Shown: positions 7,713-16,243 of the stretch, piece after piece
Layout of the letters: each line of letters opens with the position of its first letter
Position numbering within the stretch: the stretch's first letter is position 1
Assembly (NCBI GenBank): GCA_022510725.1
Contig: JAFLSW010000013.1
Coordinates: forward strand, 1-56,244
Direction: 5' to 3'
DNA length: 56,244 nt
Source: Lachnospiraceae bacterium
GTDB lineage: Bacteria; Bacillota; Clostridia; Lachnospirales; Lachnospiraceae
Notes under the pieces: model-generated
Database searches by the model: none
What the model was told of the DNA's origin: nothing
What the model saw: only the letters and a program-made list of their open reading frames with translations
Translations under genes and position numbers: made by a program

Positions 7713-8477
7713 ATGGATTATGAAAGACCTTACTACGAAGATATCAACTATCATCCCCTGCTGTTTTATGTAGTATTCGGTGTAGAGGATGAAGAGTTAA
7801 ATGTTTCCAGAGAGCGGCATCATGTGGATGAGTTTCCGGAAGGTCTTGATATGATTTTCTATAAAAAATCGGAGCACAGCGAATATATGGATTCCGTGCT
7901 TGGAGGCACTTTGGGAGAAATTTTAAGGGAAGATGATCCTGCTCTTTATGAGGCGGCCAGGAATGCGGAAGGCTGGGCTGTCATTCGGGGAGAGGTCAAA
8001 CAGGATGCAGATCTGAATTATATGCGCAATGTCATTGGCTTTGTGCAGGCTTTGGTAGAAAAGGATGCAGTTGGTGTTTTGGACCTGCAGACCTTTACCC
8101 TTTATTCGGCTAAGGATTGGACGGACAATATTTTTTCCAAAGAGTTTGATGCTTATGACCATGCTGTTATCTTAGCATCTCAAATGGGGGATGGGTCCGT
8201 TTGGCTTCACACCAGAGGGATGCGAAAATTCGGACGGCCCGATATGAGTATGGAGGATGTGCCTCCGGAGGATGTGGAGCATGCGGTGCAGATCGTGAAT
8301 CAGATGATCCACTACGGCGCTTTGGGCGTATTCTTTTCCCAGCCCACCAAGCTGCATACCCATACCGGGCGAACCTATATCGTAAAAGCAAATTTTGTAG
8401 AGGATTTTGACGATCCGGATTTTAATAATTCTCACTACAAGATTTTATGGAAGGAATGCCAATTGGTAGAGCAATGA
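7713..8477 (+). CDS. DUF4261-type protein
   Basis: The start at ATG 7713 is chosen because GGAGGAAGTG lies just upstream; the open frame reaches back to 7653 inside barstar. The 254-residue product has the feature HTRGMRKFGRPDMS, which I associate with the DUF4261 family, together with a conserved acidic and aromatic core and no membrane segment. No function is established for the family that I can state. It starts one base after the barstar stop and overlaps the next gene by four bases, so barnase, barstar, this gene, yaaA and csaA form one tight + strand run. Confidence 0.65.
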   Translation: MDYERPYYEDINYHPLLFYVVFGVEDEELNVSRERHHVDEFPEGLDMIFYKKSEHSEYMDSVLGGTLGEILREDDPALYEAARNAEGWAVIRGEVKQDADLNYMRNVIGFVQALVEKDAVGVLDLQTFTLYSAKDWTDNIFSKEFDAYDHAVILASQMGDGSVWLHTRGMRKFGRPDMSMEDVPPEDVEHAVQIVNQMIHYGALGVFFSQPTKLHTHTGRTYIVKANFVEDFDDPDFNNSHYKILWKECQLVEQ

Positions 8478-9235
8478 AAATAATCCTTTCTCCTGCTAAA
8501 AAAATGAATATAGATTTGGATTCCCTGGATTATGTGGATCTGCCCCGCTATCTGGAGCAAACGGAAGAAATACTTAACTGGCTGCAAACCCAGTCCTATG
8601 TCCAGTTAAAAAAGCTATGGCAATGCAATGACAAGATTGCAGAGCAAAACTTTGAGCGTTTGCGATCCATGGAGCTTCATAAAAGACTGACGCCTGCTAT
8701 TTTGTCCTATGAGGGAATTGCGTATCAGTATATGGCTCCGGCAGTCTTCGAGTATAAGCAGTTTGATTATGTGCAAAAGCACCTTCGTATCTTATCGGGA
8801 TTTTACGGTGTGTTAAAACCTATGGACGGGGTAACGCCTTATCGGCTGGAAATGCAGGCGAAGGCATCTATTCATGGACATAAGGATTTATATGACTTAT
8901 GGGGCAAAAGGATTTATGATGGGGTGAGGGATGAAGACGGGGTGATCATCAATCTTGCCTCCAAGGAATATGCTAAATGCGTAGAAAAATATTTGACAGA
9001 TCAGGATACATATATTACCGTTACATTTTGTGAGGCATCCGGAGGCAAGCTTGTAACTAAGGGAACCTATGCCAAGATGGCGCGGGGAGAAATGGTGCGT
9101 TATATGGCGGAAATGCAGATCAAAGATCCCAAAGATATAAAAAGGTTTGACCGGTTGGGATATGCCTATCGGGAGGATCTGTCTTTGGATCTGGAATATG
9201 TTTTTGAAAGGAATGTGAGGGATGGCGGCATTTGA
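8474..9235 (+). CDS. yaaA: YaaA family peroxide stress protein
   Basis: The 253-residue protein begins MKIILSPAKKMN, the signature N-terminus of YaaA (E. coli YaaA has 258 residues). Other family features are LSGFYGVLKPMDGVTPYRLEMQ and a C-terminal GYAYREDLS. In E. coli YaaA lowers free intracellular iron and limits Fenton damage during peroxide stress and binds DNA. ATG 8474 overlaps the upstream stop as ATGA, giving translational coupling. The window holds a Fur-controlled feoAB about 30 kb away, so an iron link exists, but not a shared operon. Confidence 0.92.
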   Translation: MKIILSPAKKMNIDLDSLDYVDLPRYLEQTEEILNWLQTQSYVQLKKLWQCNDKIAEQNFERLRSMELHKRLTPAILSYEGIAYQYMAPAVFEYKQFDYVQKHLRILSGFYGVLKPMDGVTPYRLEMQAKASIHGHKDLYDLWGKRIYDGVRDEDGVIINLASKEYAKCVEKYLTDQDTYITVTFCEASGGKLVTKGTYAKMARGEMVRYMAEMQIKDPKDIKRFDRLGYAYREDLSLDLEYVFERNVRDGGI

Positions 9236-9551
9236 AGATTTTATGAAACTGGATATCAGAGTGGGAACCGTTGTTTCCGCCAAAGTATTTGAAAAGGCCA
9301 AAAAGCCTGCCTATCAGCTCCGAGTGGATTTTGGAGAGGAGATCGGAGTGAAAAAGTCCTCTGCCCAGATCACCGATCATTATTCCACAGATGATCTGAT
9401 CGGGAAACAAGTATTAGCTGTAGTTAACTTTCCGCCAAGACAGATTGCTGATTTTATGTCTGAGGTATTGGTTCTTGGTACTTACAGTGAAGGTGGGGTA
9501 GTTTTAATTGCACCGGACAAACCTGTAAAGAACGGAGATAAACTGGGGTGA
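9222..9551 (+). CDS. csaA: CsaA-like tRNA-binding domain protein
   Basis: The 109-residue protein consists of one OB-fold tRNA-binding domain: DFMKLDIRVGTVVSAKVFEKA at the start, SSAQIT and VVNFPPRQIADFMSEVLVLG in the middle, and IAPDKPVKNGDKLG at the end. CsaA is a homodimeric chaperone-like protein reported to bind tRNA and to help export in Bacillus. It overlaps yaaA by 14 bases and the following gene by four, so it is embedded in the same transcript. No secretion gene sits beside it here. Confidence 0.9.
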   Translation: MAAFEDFMKLDIRVGTVVSAKVFEKAKKPAYQLRVDFGEEIGVKKSSAQITDHYSTDDLIGKQVLAVVNFPPRQIADFMSEVLVLGTYSEGGVVLIAPDKPVKNGDKLG

Positions 9552-10240
9552 TCGTAATGGATGAGACTATGTTATATTTGGTGTGGAGTGTTTTTCCTTC
9601 TATTATTCTTTTTATATATGGCATGTGCCATAGGCCGGTAAAAATTTATAAAGAAACCAAAAGAAAAAAATACCGCAGAATGGCGGAACAATCATTGAAA
9701 GGACAGCCGGCTTTTCCTATAAAGCCATTAACAGACGGACAAAAAGAAACTGTCTTAAGGAAACTGAGGAATCGAAAGTGGCTGCTTTACGCTATGTTAA
9801 TATGGTTATGGTTCATGAATATTGCTTATTATGCAGGTATTTATGTACAAAACCTGGCTTCCTTATATTTTTATCTTATTGCGTTGCCCCTTCAGATCAT
9901 TTTGACAGCAGTATTTATTTGTTGTAATGAAAAGAAATACCAAAAAGTTGTAGATGAAATAGATCAATTCGGGGTCTTGTATGCCAAAGTACTGCATCAT
10001 TACACGATCTTTTATAGTGCTACGCTCTGGTGGAGTAGAAGGTATCCGGGTGGTCTTTGGTGGCATTTTTTTGTTTCGGCATATGCAGATGAAGATCAGA
10101 AAATTTGCTGCTATAATAGATGTATTGGCTATACCATGGGAAGAGCAGATCCAAGGGTGGCAATTGATGTGCTGATGTACAAAGACCGTTTTGCAGGATA
10201 TGGCATCAACGATAAGATTAAACCTTTCTTTGAACTTTAA
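9548..10240 (+). CDS. Membrane protein of unknown function
   Basis: The 230-residue protein starts at GTG 9548, which overlaps the csaA stop and stands nine bases after GGAGA; an in-frame ATG at 9557 is badly spaced. Three hydrophobic segments are visible: about residues 9-25 (LVWSVFPSIILFIYGM), 80-96 and 105-125. A basic KIYKETKRKKYRR stretch follows the first segment, which suggests that loop is cytoplasmic. The C-terminal third (DPRVAIDVLMYKDRFAGYGI) looks soluble. I do not recognise a family. It ends the long 1-10 kb gene run. Confidence 0.65.
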   Translation: MIVMDETMLYLVWSVFPSIILFIYGMCHRPVKIYKETKRKKYRRMAEQSLKGQPAFPIKPLTDGQKETVLRKLRNRKWLLYAMLIWLWFMNIAYYAGIYVQNLASLYFYLIALPLQIILTAVFICCNEKKYQKVVDEIDQFGVLYAKVLHHYTIFYSATLWWSRRYPGGLWWHFFVSAYADEDQKICCYNRCIGYTMGRADPRVAIDVLMYKDRFAGYGINDKIKPFFEL

Positions 10241-10256
10241 AGGATAAATATAAAAC

Positions 10257-10280
10257 GGGAGGAACAAATGCGTTCCTCCC
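10257..10280. terminator. Convergent (two-way) terminator
   Basis: GGGAGGAAC at 10257-10265 pairs perfectly with GTTCCTCCC at 10272-10280 around a 6-base loop. The T-rich run is better on the minus strand (GTTTTATATT), so it mainly ends the collagen-like gene, but it sits between two converging genes and may serve both. Confidence 0.8.
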
Positions 10281-10296
10281 ATTTCTATATAAAGAA

Positions 10297-11931
10297 TTAC
10301 TGCAATTGTATGATCACAAGATGCGCTGTCACAGGCTGTGTTCCGCCTGATTCAGGTGTGAGGGTCAATGCCGCCGCATTGGCAGCAGGATTGCGCACGG
10401 TCAAAATAGAATTTTCTGTGCTTGTTGTGATAATAGTCATCTCTATGATCTGACTGGTTCCGCTTGCACGGCCTACATTTGTATATTCCAAAACATCGCC
10501 GTTTACGGTCAATACCAGCTGTCCGGATTCGTCTACGCTTACCTGGAATAAAACCAGATATGTGCCGATCTCCGCCAGATTGAAAGAATCATCTCCCGTT
10601 CTGGTAATGGCAGTGCCGCTGGTGGGTCCGTTCTGCGGGAAGCTGACATCTGAGCCGGGGGCTACGGATACGGTATTGTTTGGAGGCATCAGTGCGTAAA
10701 AATCCGCGTAGCTGAGCACTGTTCCTGCAGGTCCCTGAGGTCCCATAGGTCCTTGTGGACCGGTTGCTCCGGTAGGCCCTTGCGGACCGGTCTCGCCCTG
10801 AGGACCGGTAGGTCCCATAGGACCGGTTTCGCCTTGCAGGCCTCTGGGTCCTTGTGGTCCAGTTTCACCCTGGGGTCCCTGGGGTCCAACGGGTCCGGTT
10901 TCGCCGGTAGGTCCCTGGGGTCCTTGAGGTCCGGCAGGTCCTGTTTCACCCTGGGGTCCGGTAGGTCCGACGGGTCCGGTTTCGCCTACAGGTCCTTGTG
11001 GTCCGGTAGGTCCGACGGGTCCAGTTTCACCCTGGGGTCCCTGAGGTCCGATGGGTCCGGTTTCGCCGGTAGCACCCTGGGGTCCTTGAGGTCCGACAGG
11101 TCCGGTTTCGCCGGTAGCGCCCTGGGGTCCTTGAGGTCCTGTGGGTCCGGTTTCACCGATAGGTCCCTGGGGGCCGATGGGTCCGATTTCACCTTGTAAG
11201 CCTCTGGGTCCCATAGGTCCAGTTTCACCGACAGGTCCCTGGGGGCCGGTAGGTCCTTGTAAGCCGACAGGTCCCTGAGGTCCCATAGGTCCCGGTTCAC
11301 CTGCAGGTCCCTGGGGTCCGATGGGTCCAGTTTCGCCCATAGGTCCTTGAGGTCCTTGGGCTCCGGTAGCACCTTGAGGACCGGTAGCGCCTGTTTCGCC
11401 TTGGGGTCCCTGCGGACCGGTAGCGCCAGTTTCGCCTGCAGGTCCCTGTTCACCCATGGGTCCCTGAGGTCCTACAGGGCCGGTATCGCCTTGGGGTCCC
11501 TGGGGTCCAATAGGTCCAGTTTCGCCCTGGGGCCCCTGGGGTCCTGCAGGTCCGGTAGCACCAATAGGTCCTTGACAGCCCATCGGTCCTGTTTCGCCTG
11601 CATCGCCTTGTAACCCTCTGGGTCCAACGGGTCCGGTAGGTCCAACAGGTCCGACGGGTCCCGTGGCGCCTATGGGTCCGGTCTCACCCTGGGGTCCCGT
11701 TTCACCCTGGGGTCCTCTGGGTCCCCTGGGTCCGGCAGGTCCGCATGGTCCGGGAGGTCCGGGCGGGCAGGGAGGACAGGGAGGAGGGCACGGCGGCTTT
11801 GGAGGAGCCGGCGGGCAGGGAGGCGGACAAGGTGGAGGACAAGATGGTTTGGAACAGGAATCATCATTATCATTATTGCAGCGATTATAGCTGCCGTTAT
11901 TATTTAAATTAAATAAATTTAATCCGTTCAT
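10297..11931 (-). CDS. Collagen-like (GXY repeat) spore/surface protein with a BclA-like C-terminal domain
   Basis: I place the start at ATG 11931 because AGGAG lies 5 bases upstream; the frame also opens at GTG 11991, but that lies ahead of the likely promoter. The 544-residue protein has a short Asn-rich N-terminus, a Cys/Pro-rich stretch ([11 protein letters not shown]), about 115 uninterrupted Gly-X-Y triplets (residues 58-403, mostly GETGP/GPQGP types), and a 141-residue beta-rich C-terminal domain of the BclA/C1q-like kind. Such proteins trimerise through the C-terminal domain into fibres on the exosporium or cell surface. No signal peptide is present, which favours deposition on the spore by the mother cell. 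The cysteine cluster could cross-link trimers. Confidence 0.88.
   Translation of the reverse strand: MNGLNLFNLNNNGSYNRCNNDNDDSCSKPSCPPPCPPPCPPAPPKPPCPPPCPPCPPGPPGPCGPAGPRGPRGPQGETGPQGETGPIGATGPVGPVGPTGPVGPRGLQGDAGETGPMGCQGPIGATGPAGPQGPQGETGPIGPQGPQGDTGPVGPQGPMGEQGPAGETGATGPQGPQGETGATGPQGATGAQGPQGPMGETGPIGPQGPAGEPGPMGPQGPVGLQGPTGPQGPVGETGPMGPRGLQGEIGPIGPQGPIGETGPTGPQGPQGATGETGPVGPQGPQGATGETGPIGPQGPQGETGPVGPTGPQGPVGETGPVGPTGPQGETGPAGPQGPQGPTGETGPVGPQGPQGETGPQGPRGLQGETGPMGPTGPQGETGPQGPTGATGPQGPMGPQGPAGTVLSYADFYALMPPNNTVSVAPGSDVSFPQNGPTSGTAITRTGDDSFNLAEIGTYLVLFQVSVDESGQLVLTVNGDVLEYTNVGRASGTSQIIEMTIITTSTENSILTVRNPAANAAALTLTPESGGTQPVTAHLVIIQLQ
10723..11760. repeat. Gly-X-Y coding repeat tract
   Basis: About 115 tandem nine-base units encode Gly-X-Y triplets. 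Higher-order blocks of 18, 27 and 36 bases recur with few changes (GGTCC, TTTCGCC and CCCTGGGG words are constantly repeated on the + strand). Such tracts expand and contract by recombination, so the length is likely to differ between strains. Confidence 0.9.
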
Positions 11932-11961
11932 AAATACTCCTATATCATTTTGTATTTGATT

Positions 11962-11970
11962 TATCATATG
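11962..11970 (-). promoter_or_regulatory. Candidate sporulation (sigma-K-like) -10 element of the collagen-like gene
   Basis: On the minus strand the bases read CATATGATA, matching the sigma-K -10 consensus CATAnnnTA (and 6 of 8 positions of the sigma-E form). It lies about 31 bases ahead of ATG 11931, a sensible distance with the AGGAG site between. The -35 side is not convincing, so this is a modest call. Confidence 0.35.
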
Positions 11971-12117
11971 CGATAGATTGTGGAATGACACTGTCGAAAA
12001 CAGTAGAAATAGCTAAAATAAAAAAATGCATACCCAAATTATGTAGGAAGTAGTATAATGAAAAAAGTGTCAGGGCATTGTCCCTTTGACGGATAGATGA
12101 GAAAGAGAGGAAATGAA

Positions 12118-13491
12118 ATGGAACAGAAGATCCCCTATAAAATTTATTTGGAAGAGCAGGAAATGCCTAAGCAATGGTACAATGTGCGCGCAGATATGAA
12201 GAAAAAACCTGCTCCCATCTTAAATCCCGGTACTTTGCAGCCGGTTACGGAGGATGAGCTTGCAGGCATCTTTTGTAGAGAGCTGGCAAAGCAGGAGTTG
12301 GATGAGACCACTCCCTATTTTGATATTCCCGATGAGATCAGAAACTTTTATCGGATGTATCGTCCTTCCCCTTTGGTAAGGGCATACTGCCTGGAGGAAA
12401 AACTGGGTACTCCTGCACACATCTATTATAAGTTTGAAGGAAATAATACATCCGGCAGTCACAAGTTAAACTCTGCCATTGCCCAGGCTTATTATGCAAA
12501 GAAACAGGGCTTAAAGGGTGTGACTACAGAGACCGGTGCGGGTCAGTGGGGAACAGCTCTTTCCATGGCATGCTCCTATTTTGATCTGGATTGTCAGGTA
12601 TATATGGTTAAGGTTTCTTATGAGCAGAAGCCTTTCCGCCGTGAGGTAATGCGCACCTATGGTGCAACGGTTACCCCTTCTCCTTCCATGAACACTAATG
12701 TGGGACGGAAGATCAATGAAGAGTTCCCGGGAACCACAGGTAGTCTTGGCTGTGCTATTTCCGAGGCGGTAGAAGCAGCTACCAGCCAGGAAGGTTATCG
12801 TTATGTATTAGGCTCCGTTTTGGCGCAGGTATTGTTACATCAATCCATTATCGGATTGGAGACCAAAGCGGCTTTGGATAAATACGGCATCAAAGCGGAT
12901 ACTATCATCGGCTGTGCCGGCGGCGGTTCCAATCTGGGCGGTCTGATTTCACCTTTTGCAGGAGAAGTGCTTCGGGGTGAGGCAGATTATCAGATCATTG
13001 CAGTTGAGCCTGCATCCTGCCCCAGCCTTACAAGAGGTACTTATGCTTATGACTTCTGCGATACCGGAAAGGTTTGTCCTCTGGCTAAAATGTATACCCT
13101 TGGCAGCGGATTCATCCCTTCTGCAAACCATGCAGGCGGCCTTCGTTATCACGGCATGAGCTCTATTGTTTCCGAGCTTTACGATCAGGGGCTGATCGAG
13201 GCAAGAAGCGCAGAGCAGACAGAGGTATTCAAAGCAGCACAGACCTTTGCCAGAGTGGAAGGCATTCTTCCTGCTCCGGAAAGCAGCCATGCTATCAAGG
13301 TTGCCATTGATGAAGCATTGAAATGCAAAGAAACCGGAGAGGAAAAGAACATTGTATTCGGCCTTACCGGTACAGGATACTTTGATATGGTCGCTTACCA
13401 GAAATATAATGATGGCGAAATGAGCGACTACATTCCTACCGATGAAGATCTGGCAAAATCTCTTTCCCAGCTTCCTAAAGTAGATCTGTAA
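12118..13491 (+). CDS. trpB: Tryptophan synthase beta chain, TrpB2 type
   Basis: The 457-residue enzyme is a PLP-dependent TrpB of the longer TrpB2 branch, with the extra N-terminal section (IPYKIYLEEQEMPKQWYNV) that classic TrpB lacks. The PLP lysine is Lys116 in TSGSHKLNSA; TETGAGQWGT and the phosphate-binding GCAGGGSNLGG loop are intact. It joins indole and serine to make tryptophan. No trpA or other trp gene is adjacent, which fits TrpB2 enzymes acting alone, for instance in indole salvage. ATG 12118 follows GAGAGG; the frame start at 12097 lacks a site. No T-box or trp leader was found upstream. Confidence 0.93.
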   Translation: MEQKIPYKIYLEEQEMPKQWYNVRADMKKKPAPILNPGTLQPVTEDELAGIFCRELAKQELDETTPYFDIPDEIRNFYRMYRPSPLVRAYCLEEKLGTPAHIYYKFEGNNTSGSHKLNSAIAQAYYAKKQGLKGVTTETGAGQWGTALSMACSYFDLDCQVYMVKVSYEQKPFRREVMRTYGATVTPSPSMNTNVGRKINEEFPGTTGSLGCAISEAVEAATSQEGYRYVLGSVLAQVLLHQSIIGLETKAALDKYGIKADTIIGCAGGGSNLGGLISPFAGEVLRGEADYQIIAVEPASCPSLTRGTYAYDFCDTGKVCPLAKMYTLGSGFIPSANHAGGLRYHGMSSIVSELYDQGLIEARSAEQTEVFKAAQTFARVEGILPAPESSHAIKVAIDEALKCKETGEEKNIVFGLTGTGYFDMVAYQKYNDGEMSDYIPTDEDLAKSLSQLPKVDL

Positions 13492-13510
13492 GCATGATCA
13501 ATACTATGAC

Positions 13511-13565
13511 AGCCCGCTTTCCAAAACCTGTTTACAGGAGCCTGGAGCGGGCTGAAGCTTTCTTT
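13511..13565 (+). terminator. Intrinsic terminator after trpB
   Basis: AGCCCGCT at 13511-13518 pairs with AGCGGGCT at 13546-13553, with an inner CCTG/CAGG hairpin, and TTTCTTT follows a few bases later. The stem is strong, the T run is imperfect. Confidence 0.6.
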
Positions 13566-13591
13566 ACAAAAATATAAAAATAATCTATAAT
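13563..13591 (+). promoter_or_regulatory. Sigma-A promoter of the first blaI-M56 operon
   Basis: TTTACA at 13563-13568 and TATAAT at 13586-13591 are separated by exactly 17 bases, a near-consensus housekeeping promoter 62 bases ahead of the BlaI gene. Confidence 0.7.
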
Positions 13592-13597
13592 AGGGTT

Positions 13598-13629
13598 AAT
13601 TATTTACAAGCGTAATCCGATAAATAATT
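13598..13629 (+). promoter_or_regulatory. Inverted repeat, candidate BlaI-family operator
   Basis: AATTATTTA at 13598-13606 is an exact inverted copy of TAAATAATT at 13621-13629, with a 14-base spacer. It lies between the -10 element and the ribosome site of the BlaI-family gene, where a bound repressor would block transcription. It differs from the usual TACA/TGTA BlaI box seen at the second operon (35812-35855), so this repressor may recognise a different site. Confidence 0.45.
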
Positions 13630-13653
13630 TACATAGAAAATGGAGGGAAACTT

Positions 13654-14040
13654 ATGGGAGAAAACACACCCAGCGAAAATGAATGGCTGATCATGGAAGT
13701 TGTATGGCAGGAAAAGCAGCCCATCACCGCATCCGAGATCATTAAAAAGCTGAAAGGCACGCTGGATATCAGCCAAAAGACCATCCGCGTTATGATCGGA
13801 AGACTGGTGGCAAAAGGTGTGCTGGATTACCGGGTTGATCCGGACGATTCCAGGATATATCATTATTTTCCGATCAGATCCAAGGAAGAATGTCTGAATT
13901 TAAAAAGCACAAGGTTTGTGAAAAATTATTTTGGCGGAGATGCTACATTGGCGATTGCCAGCTTTTTAAAATCCGCCGATATTACGGATGAACAGCTGTC
14001 CGAGCTGGAAAATCTGGTAGAGTCGCTGAAGGAACGGTAA
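13654..14040 (+). CDS. BlaI/MecI/CopY family transcriptional repressor (first copy)
   Basis: The 128-residue protein has the family winged helix: SENEWLIMEVVWQEKQPITASEIIKKL, then QKTIRVMIGRLVAKGVL with the recognition helix. The C-terminal half is the dimer region that M56 sensors usually cleave or destabilise. GGAGGGAAACTT precedes the ATG, and a perfect inverted repeat lies in the leader. The next gene is an M56 metallopeptidase 21 bases downstream, the standard repressor-sensor pair. The inducing signal is unknown; no beta-lactamase is nearby. Confidence 0.9.
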   Translation: MGENTPSENEWLIMEVVWQEKQPITASEIIKKLKGTLDISQKTIRVMIGRLVAKGVLDYRVDPDDSRIYHYFPIRSKEECLNLKSTRFVKNYFGGDATLAIASFLKSADITDEQLSELENLVESLKER

Positions 14041-14061
14041 TAGGGAAGAGAAGGGAATCTG

Positions 14062-15366
14062 ATGATCGAAATTTTGACCATGTGCAAAAATTTCATAAAC
14101 TTTGCAGCCGTCTATTGGTTCCATAACTGTATCAGGGCCATGATGGCGGGAACGGTCATGCTGCTTGTGATCTTATTGATCAGGGGCTGCAACCGCAAGC
14201 AGAGAGCCAATATCAATATTTATGCCATGCTTCTGTTGCTTCCCATGGCTTTTATGGGTATGAACAAACTGTTTTTTACAGGTAAGATCTTTTATCTGAG
14301 CAATTTTCTGAACAGATATGTCAGACCTCCTTATGGCACGATTTATTTTGCTGTTATGGGCGTACTTTTTCTTGCCTATGTGTGGAAGAGTATCTGTCTT
14401 CGAAACAGCTTGAAAAAGCTTCCCTTTTTTTGCTGTGACTGGCAGGGAGCATTGATCGACCGGCTGACGGCGGCAGATGGAACCGACCTGGCCAAAAGGT
14501 ATCTTAAAAAAGTCAAAATATATGTTACCCCTGAGCCTATCAGCCCTTTTTCCGGCGGAGTGATCCGCCCTTTTGTGGTCATTCCGGAAGAGATCGCTGC
14601 CAGGTGGGACGAAGAAAGCTGTCAGGTTGTATTGGGACATGAACTTTTACATATTAAATCCGGACATATTCTGATCTTGTTCTTCTTTGCCATGCTCCGC
14701 ATTTATTGGTGGATCAATCCCACAGTTTATCTTTGCGAGAAGGTACTGCGGGAAGATCTGGAGATGGCGTGTGATGAAAGCTGCATCAAATATACCGGTG
14801 TAGAAAGAGCGGAGTATGGGAAAATGCTGCTTTCCATGATCACCATGTTAAGAGGCGTTCGAGAAGAAGGCATTGCTTCTTTCTTGAATCGGAATTATTT
14901 TCAAGTACTTCGAAGGAGGATTGGTTATTTAAGCCATAAAGCTTCTGAGAGAAACAACCGAAATAAGCATTGGGAGGTAGGCGTTTTTGCTGTATTGTTT
15001 GCGGCCGTTGTCATAGCTGTTGCATTAACCTCCTATCCCCGTTTTACCAAGCTGCCGGAGCTTACCATATATAATGAAGAATTGGAAATGGTAATGATGG
15101 ACGCAAGAGAAGACACGGATTCTTTGGAAATTCGGGACGGAAAGCTCATTATTGATAAAGAAGGCTTTCGGGCCTTTCTGAAAGAGCAGGACTATACAGA
15201 GGAGTACATTTATATCTCTTTTGATACCATTATGAAGGTGCCGGGAACCGGCGGCGGTGGCAATGTGGCAATGGTCAATACCGCTGACCTTGACGATGTA
15301 TTTTATCTGTCCAAGGACTGTGTGGAGAATAAGGTCATGGTCTTTTTGCTGAAATACTTTATTTAG
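14062..15366 (+). CDS. M56 (BlaR1/MecR1) family membrane metallopeptidase (first copy)
   Basis: The 434-residue protein has four membrane segments (about residues 23-42, 50-68, 95-110 and 310-330) and the zinc site HELLHIKSGH with His193, Glu194 and His197; the third zinc ligand is expected in the EDLEMACDE segment. After the fourth membrane segment only about 105 residues follow, with no penicillin-binding domain, so it is a sensor of something other than beta-lactams or acts by another signal. On activation such proteins cleave the partner BlaI repressor. It is cotranscribed with the BlaI gene just upstream. Confidence 0.88.
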   Translation: MIEILTMCKNFINFAAVYWFHNCIRAMMAGTVMLLVILLIRGCNRKQRANINIYAMLLLLPMAFMGMNKLFFTGKIFYLSNFLNRYVRPPYGTIYFAVMGVLFLAYVWKSICLRNSLKKLPFFCCDWQGALIDRLTAADGTDLAKRYLKKVKIYVTPEPISPFSGGVIRPFVVIPEEIAARWDEESCQVVLGHELLHIKSGHILILFFFAMLRIYWWINPTVYLCEKVLREDLEMACDESCIKYTGVERAEYGKMLLSMITMLRGVREEGIASFLNRNYFQVLRRRIGYLSHKASERNNRNKHWEVGVFAVLFAAVVIAVALTSYPRFTKLPELTIYNEELEMVMMDAREDTDSLEIRDGKLIIDKEGFRAFLKEQDYTEEYIYISFDTIMKVPGTGGGGNVAMVNTADLDDVFYLSKDCVENKVMVFLLKYFI

Positions 15367-15443
15367 TATTATTGTTTTGTCTTATTATTTGGTGGTGTTC
15401 AGTAACATTTTATAAATGAAAGCGATTTTTGAGCCACGAACTA

Positions 15444-15473
15444 TTTACAAACATAAATGATTTGGTGTATACT
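15444..15473 (+). promoter_or_regulatory. Sigma-A type promoter
   Basis: TTTACA at 15444-15449 and TATACT at 15468-15473 are spaced by 18 bases. The gene at 15498 starts 24 bases after the -10 element, with AAGAAAGGAGA between. Confidence 0.6.
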
Positions 15474-15497
15474 AAAATTTAAGAAAGGAGATACCAC

Positions 15498-16115
15498 ATG
15501 AATATCAACATGGACGGTAACTTTCTTCGCACCTTCAGAGGCGGCGGATTGAACTTAAAAAGCACGCAGGACAGACTGGAGCGGCAGCAACAGACCCAGA
15601 AGCAGGTGGATTTTTTTGAGGCTCAGAAAAATAACTTAAAGGATATGCTCTGTCAGACTCCCGAAGAGATCAAGGAAAAACTGGAGATGCTCCATTCCTA
15701 TGATGATCAGATCGCAGCGGCAAAGGCTGCATATAATCAGGAGCAGTTGTTTCATGTTTTGGATGAAGCAAAAGAGATGGGAGAAAAGATCGCAGAGGCG
15801 GCAGAGAAGTTTGCGCCTAAGACACCGGAAGAACGCAGAGAAGAGCTGGTGGAAGAGGCAATGGGCACGGACAAAGAAGAAGGTCTGCTTGATGAGATCT
15901 TAGATGAGGTAGGGCAGCTGGTAGAAGATCGGGAAGCAATGAACCCTATTTTGGAGGAAGCATTGCCTGACGAGGATACCTTAGAGGGTGAAATCATACC
16001 CGGTGAAGTGCCGGAAGAAACCCTGACAGAAGAGCTGATAGAAAAAAATGTACAAAAAAAGCTCTTGGAAACGCCTGAAAAGGCGGAATATAAGCCCTTT
16101 GATAGGAAAATTTAA
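15498..16115 (+). CDS. Hypothetical acidic helical protein
   Basis: I do not recognise this 205-residue protein. It has no signal peptide or membrane helix, starts MNINMDGNFLRTFRGGG, and is mostly predicted helix with a very acidic C-terminal half (many Glu pairs such as PEERREELVEEAM). AAGAAAGGAGA is a strong ribosome site. It lies 128 bases ahead of the next gene, which has its own promoter, but all four genes from here to 18885 share the same strand, N-terminal style (Asn/Ser/Tyr-rich, no Sec signal) and apparent context, so a common process is plausible. Confidence 0.7.
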   Translation: MNINMDGNFLRTFRGGGLNLKSTQDRLERQQQTQKQVDFFEAQKNNLKDMLCQTPEEIKEKLEMLHSYDDQIAAAKAAYNQEQLFHVLDEAKEMGEKIAEAAEKFAPKTPEERREELVEEAMGTDKEEGLLDEILDEVGQLVEDREAMNPILEEALPDEDTLEGEIIPGEVPEETLTEELIEKNVQKKLLETPEKAEYKPFDRKI

Positions 16116-16153
16116 CAAAAATTAAAAAAATTTAAAAAATTTACCAAAAAAGC

Positions 16154-16180
16154 TAAGTTTTATGGTAAAATATCCGAAAT
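16154..16180 (+). promoter_or_regulatory. Candidate sigma-28 (SigD/FliA, flagellar) promoter
   Basis: TAAG at 16154-16157, a spacer of exactly 15 bases, and TCCGAAAT at 16173-16180 match the sigma-28 consensus TAAA-N15-GCCGATAA/T at 3 of 4 and 6 of 8 positions, including the CCGA core. The gene at 16244 starts 64 bases downstream with AAGGAGG. This element points to late flagellar control. Confidence 0.55.
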
Positions 16181-16243
16181 ACTATATGACAGATTAGCAA
16201 ATGGATTTGCTAATTTAATAAATTAATCAAGGAGGATGATACT

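Noticed and set aside
10723-11760. Repeats at 10.7-11.8 kb as a CRISPR array
   Set aside because: The repeats are contiguous coding triplets without unique spacers of constant length.
10753-11890. Several open frames of both strands inside the collagen-like gene
   Set aside because: They result from the nine-base repeats, which keep all frames open; the real frame is set by the Gly-X-Y pattern, the terminal domain and the ribosome site at 11931.
12000-12117. T-box or trp leader ahead of trpB
   Set aside because: No T-box sequence, Trp codon run or terminator was found in the leader.
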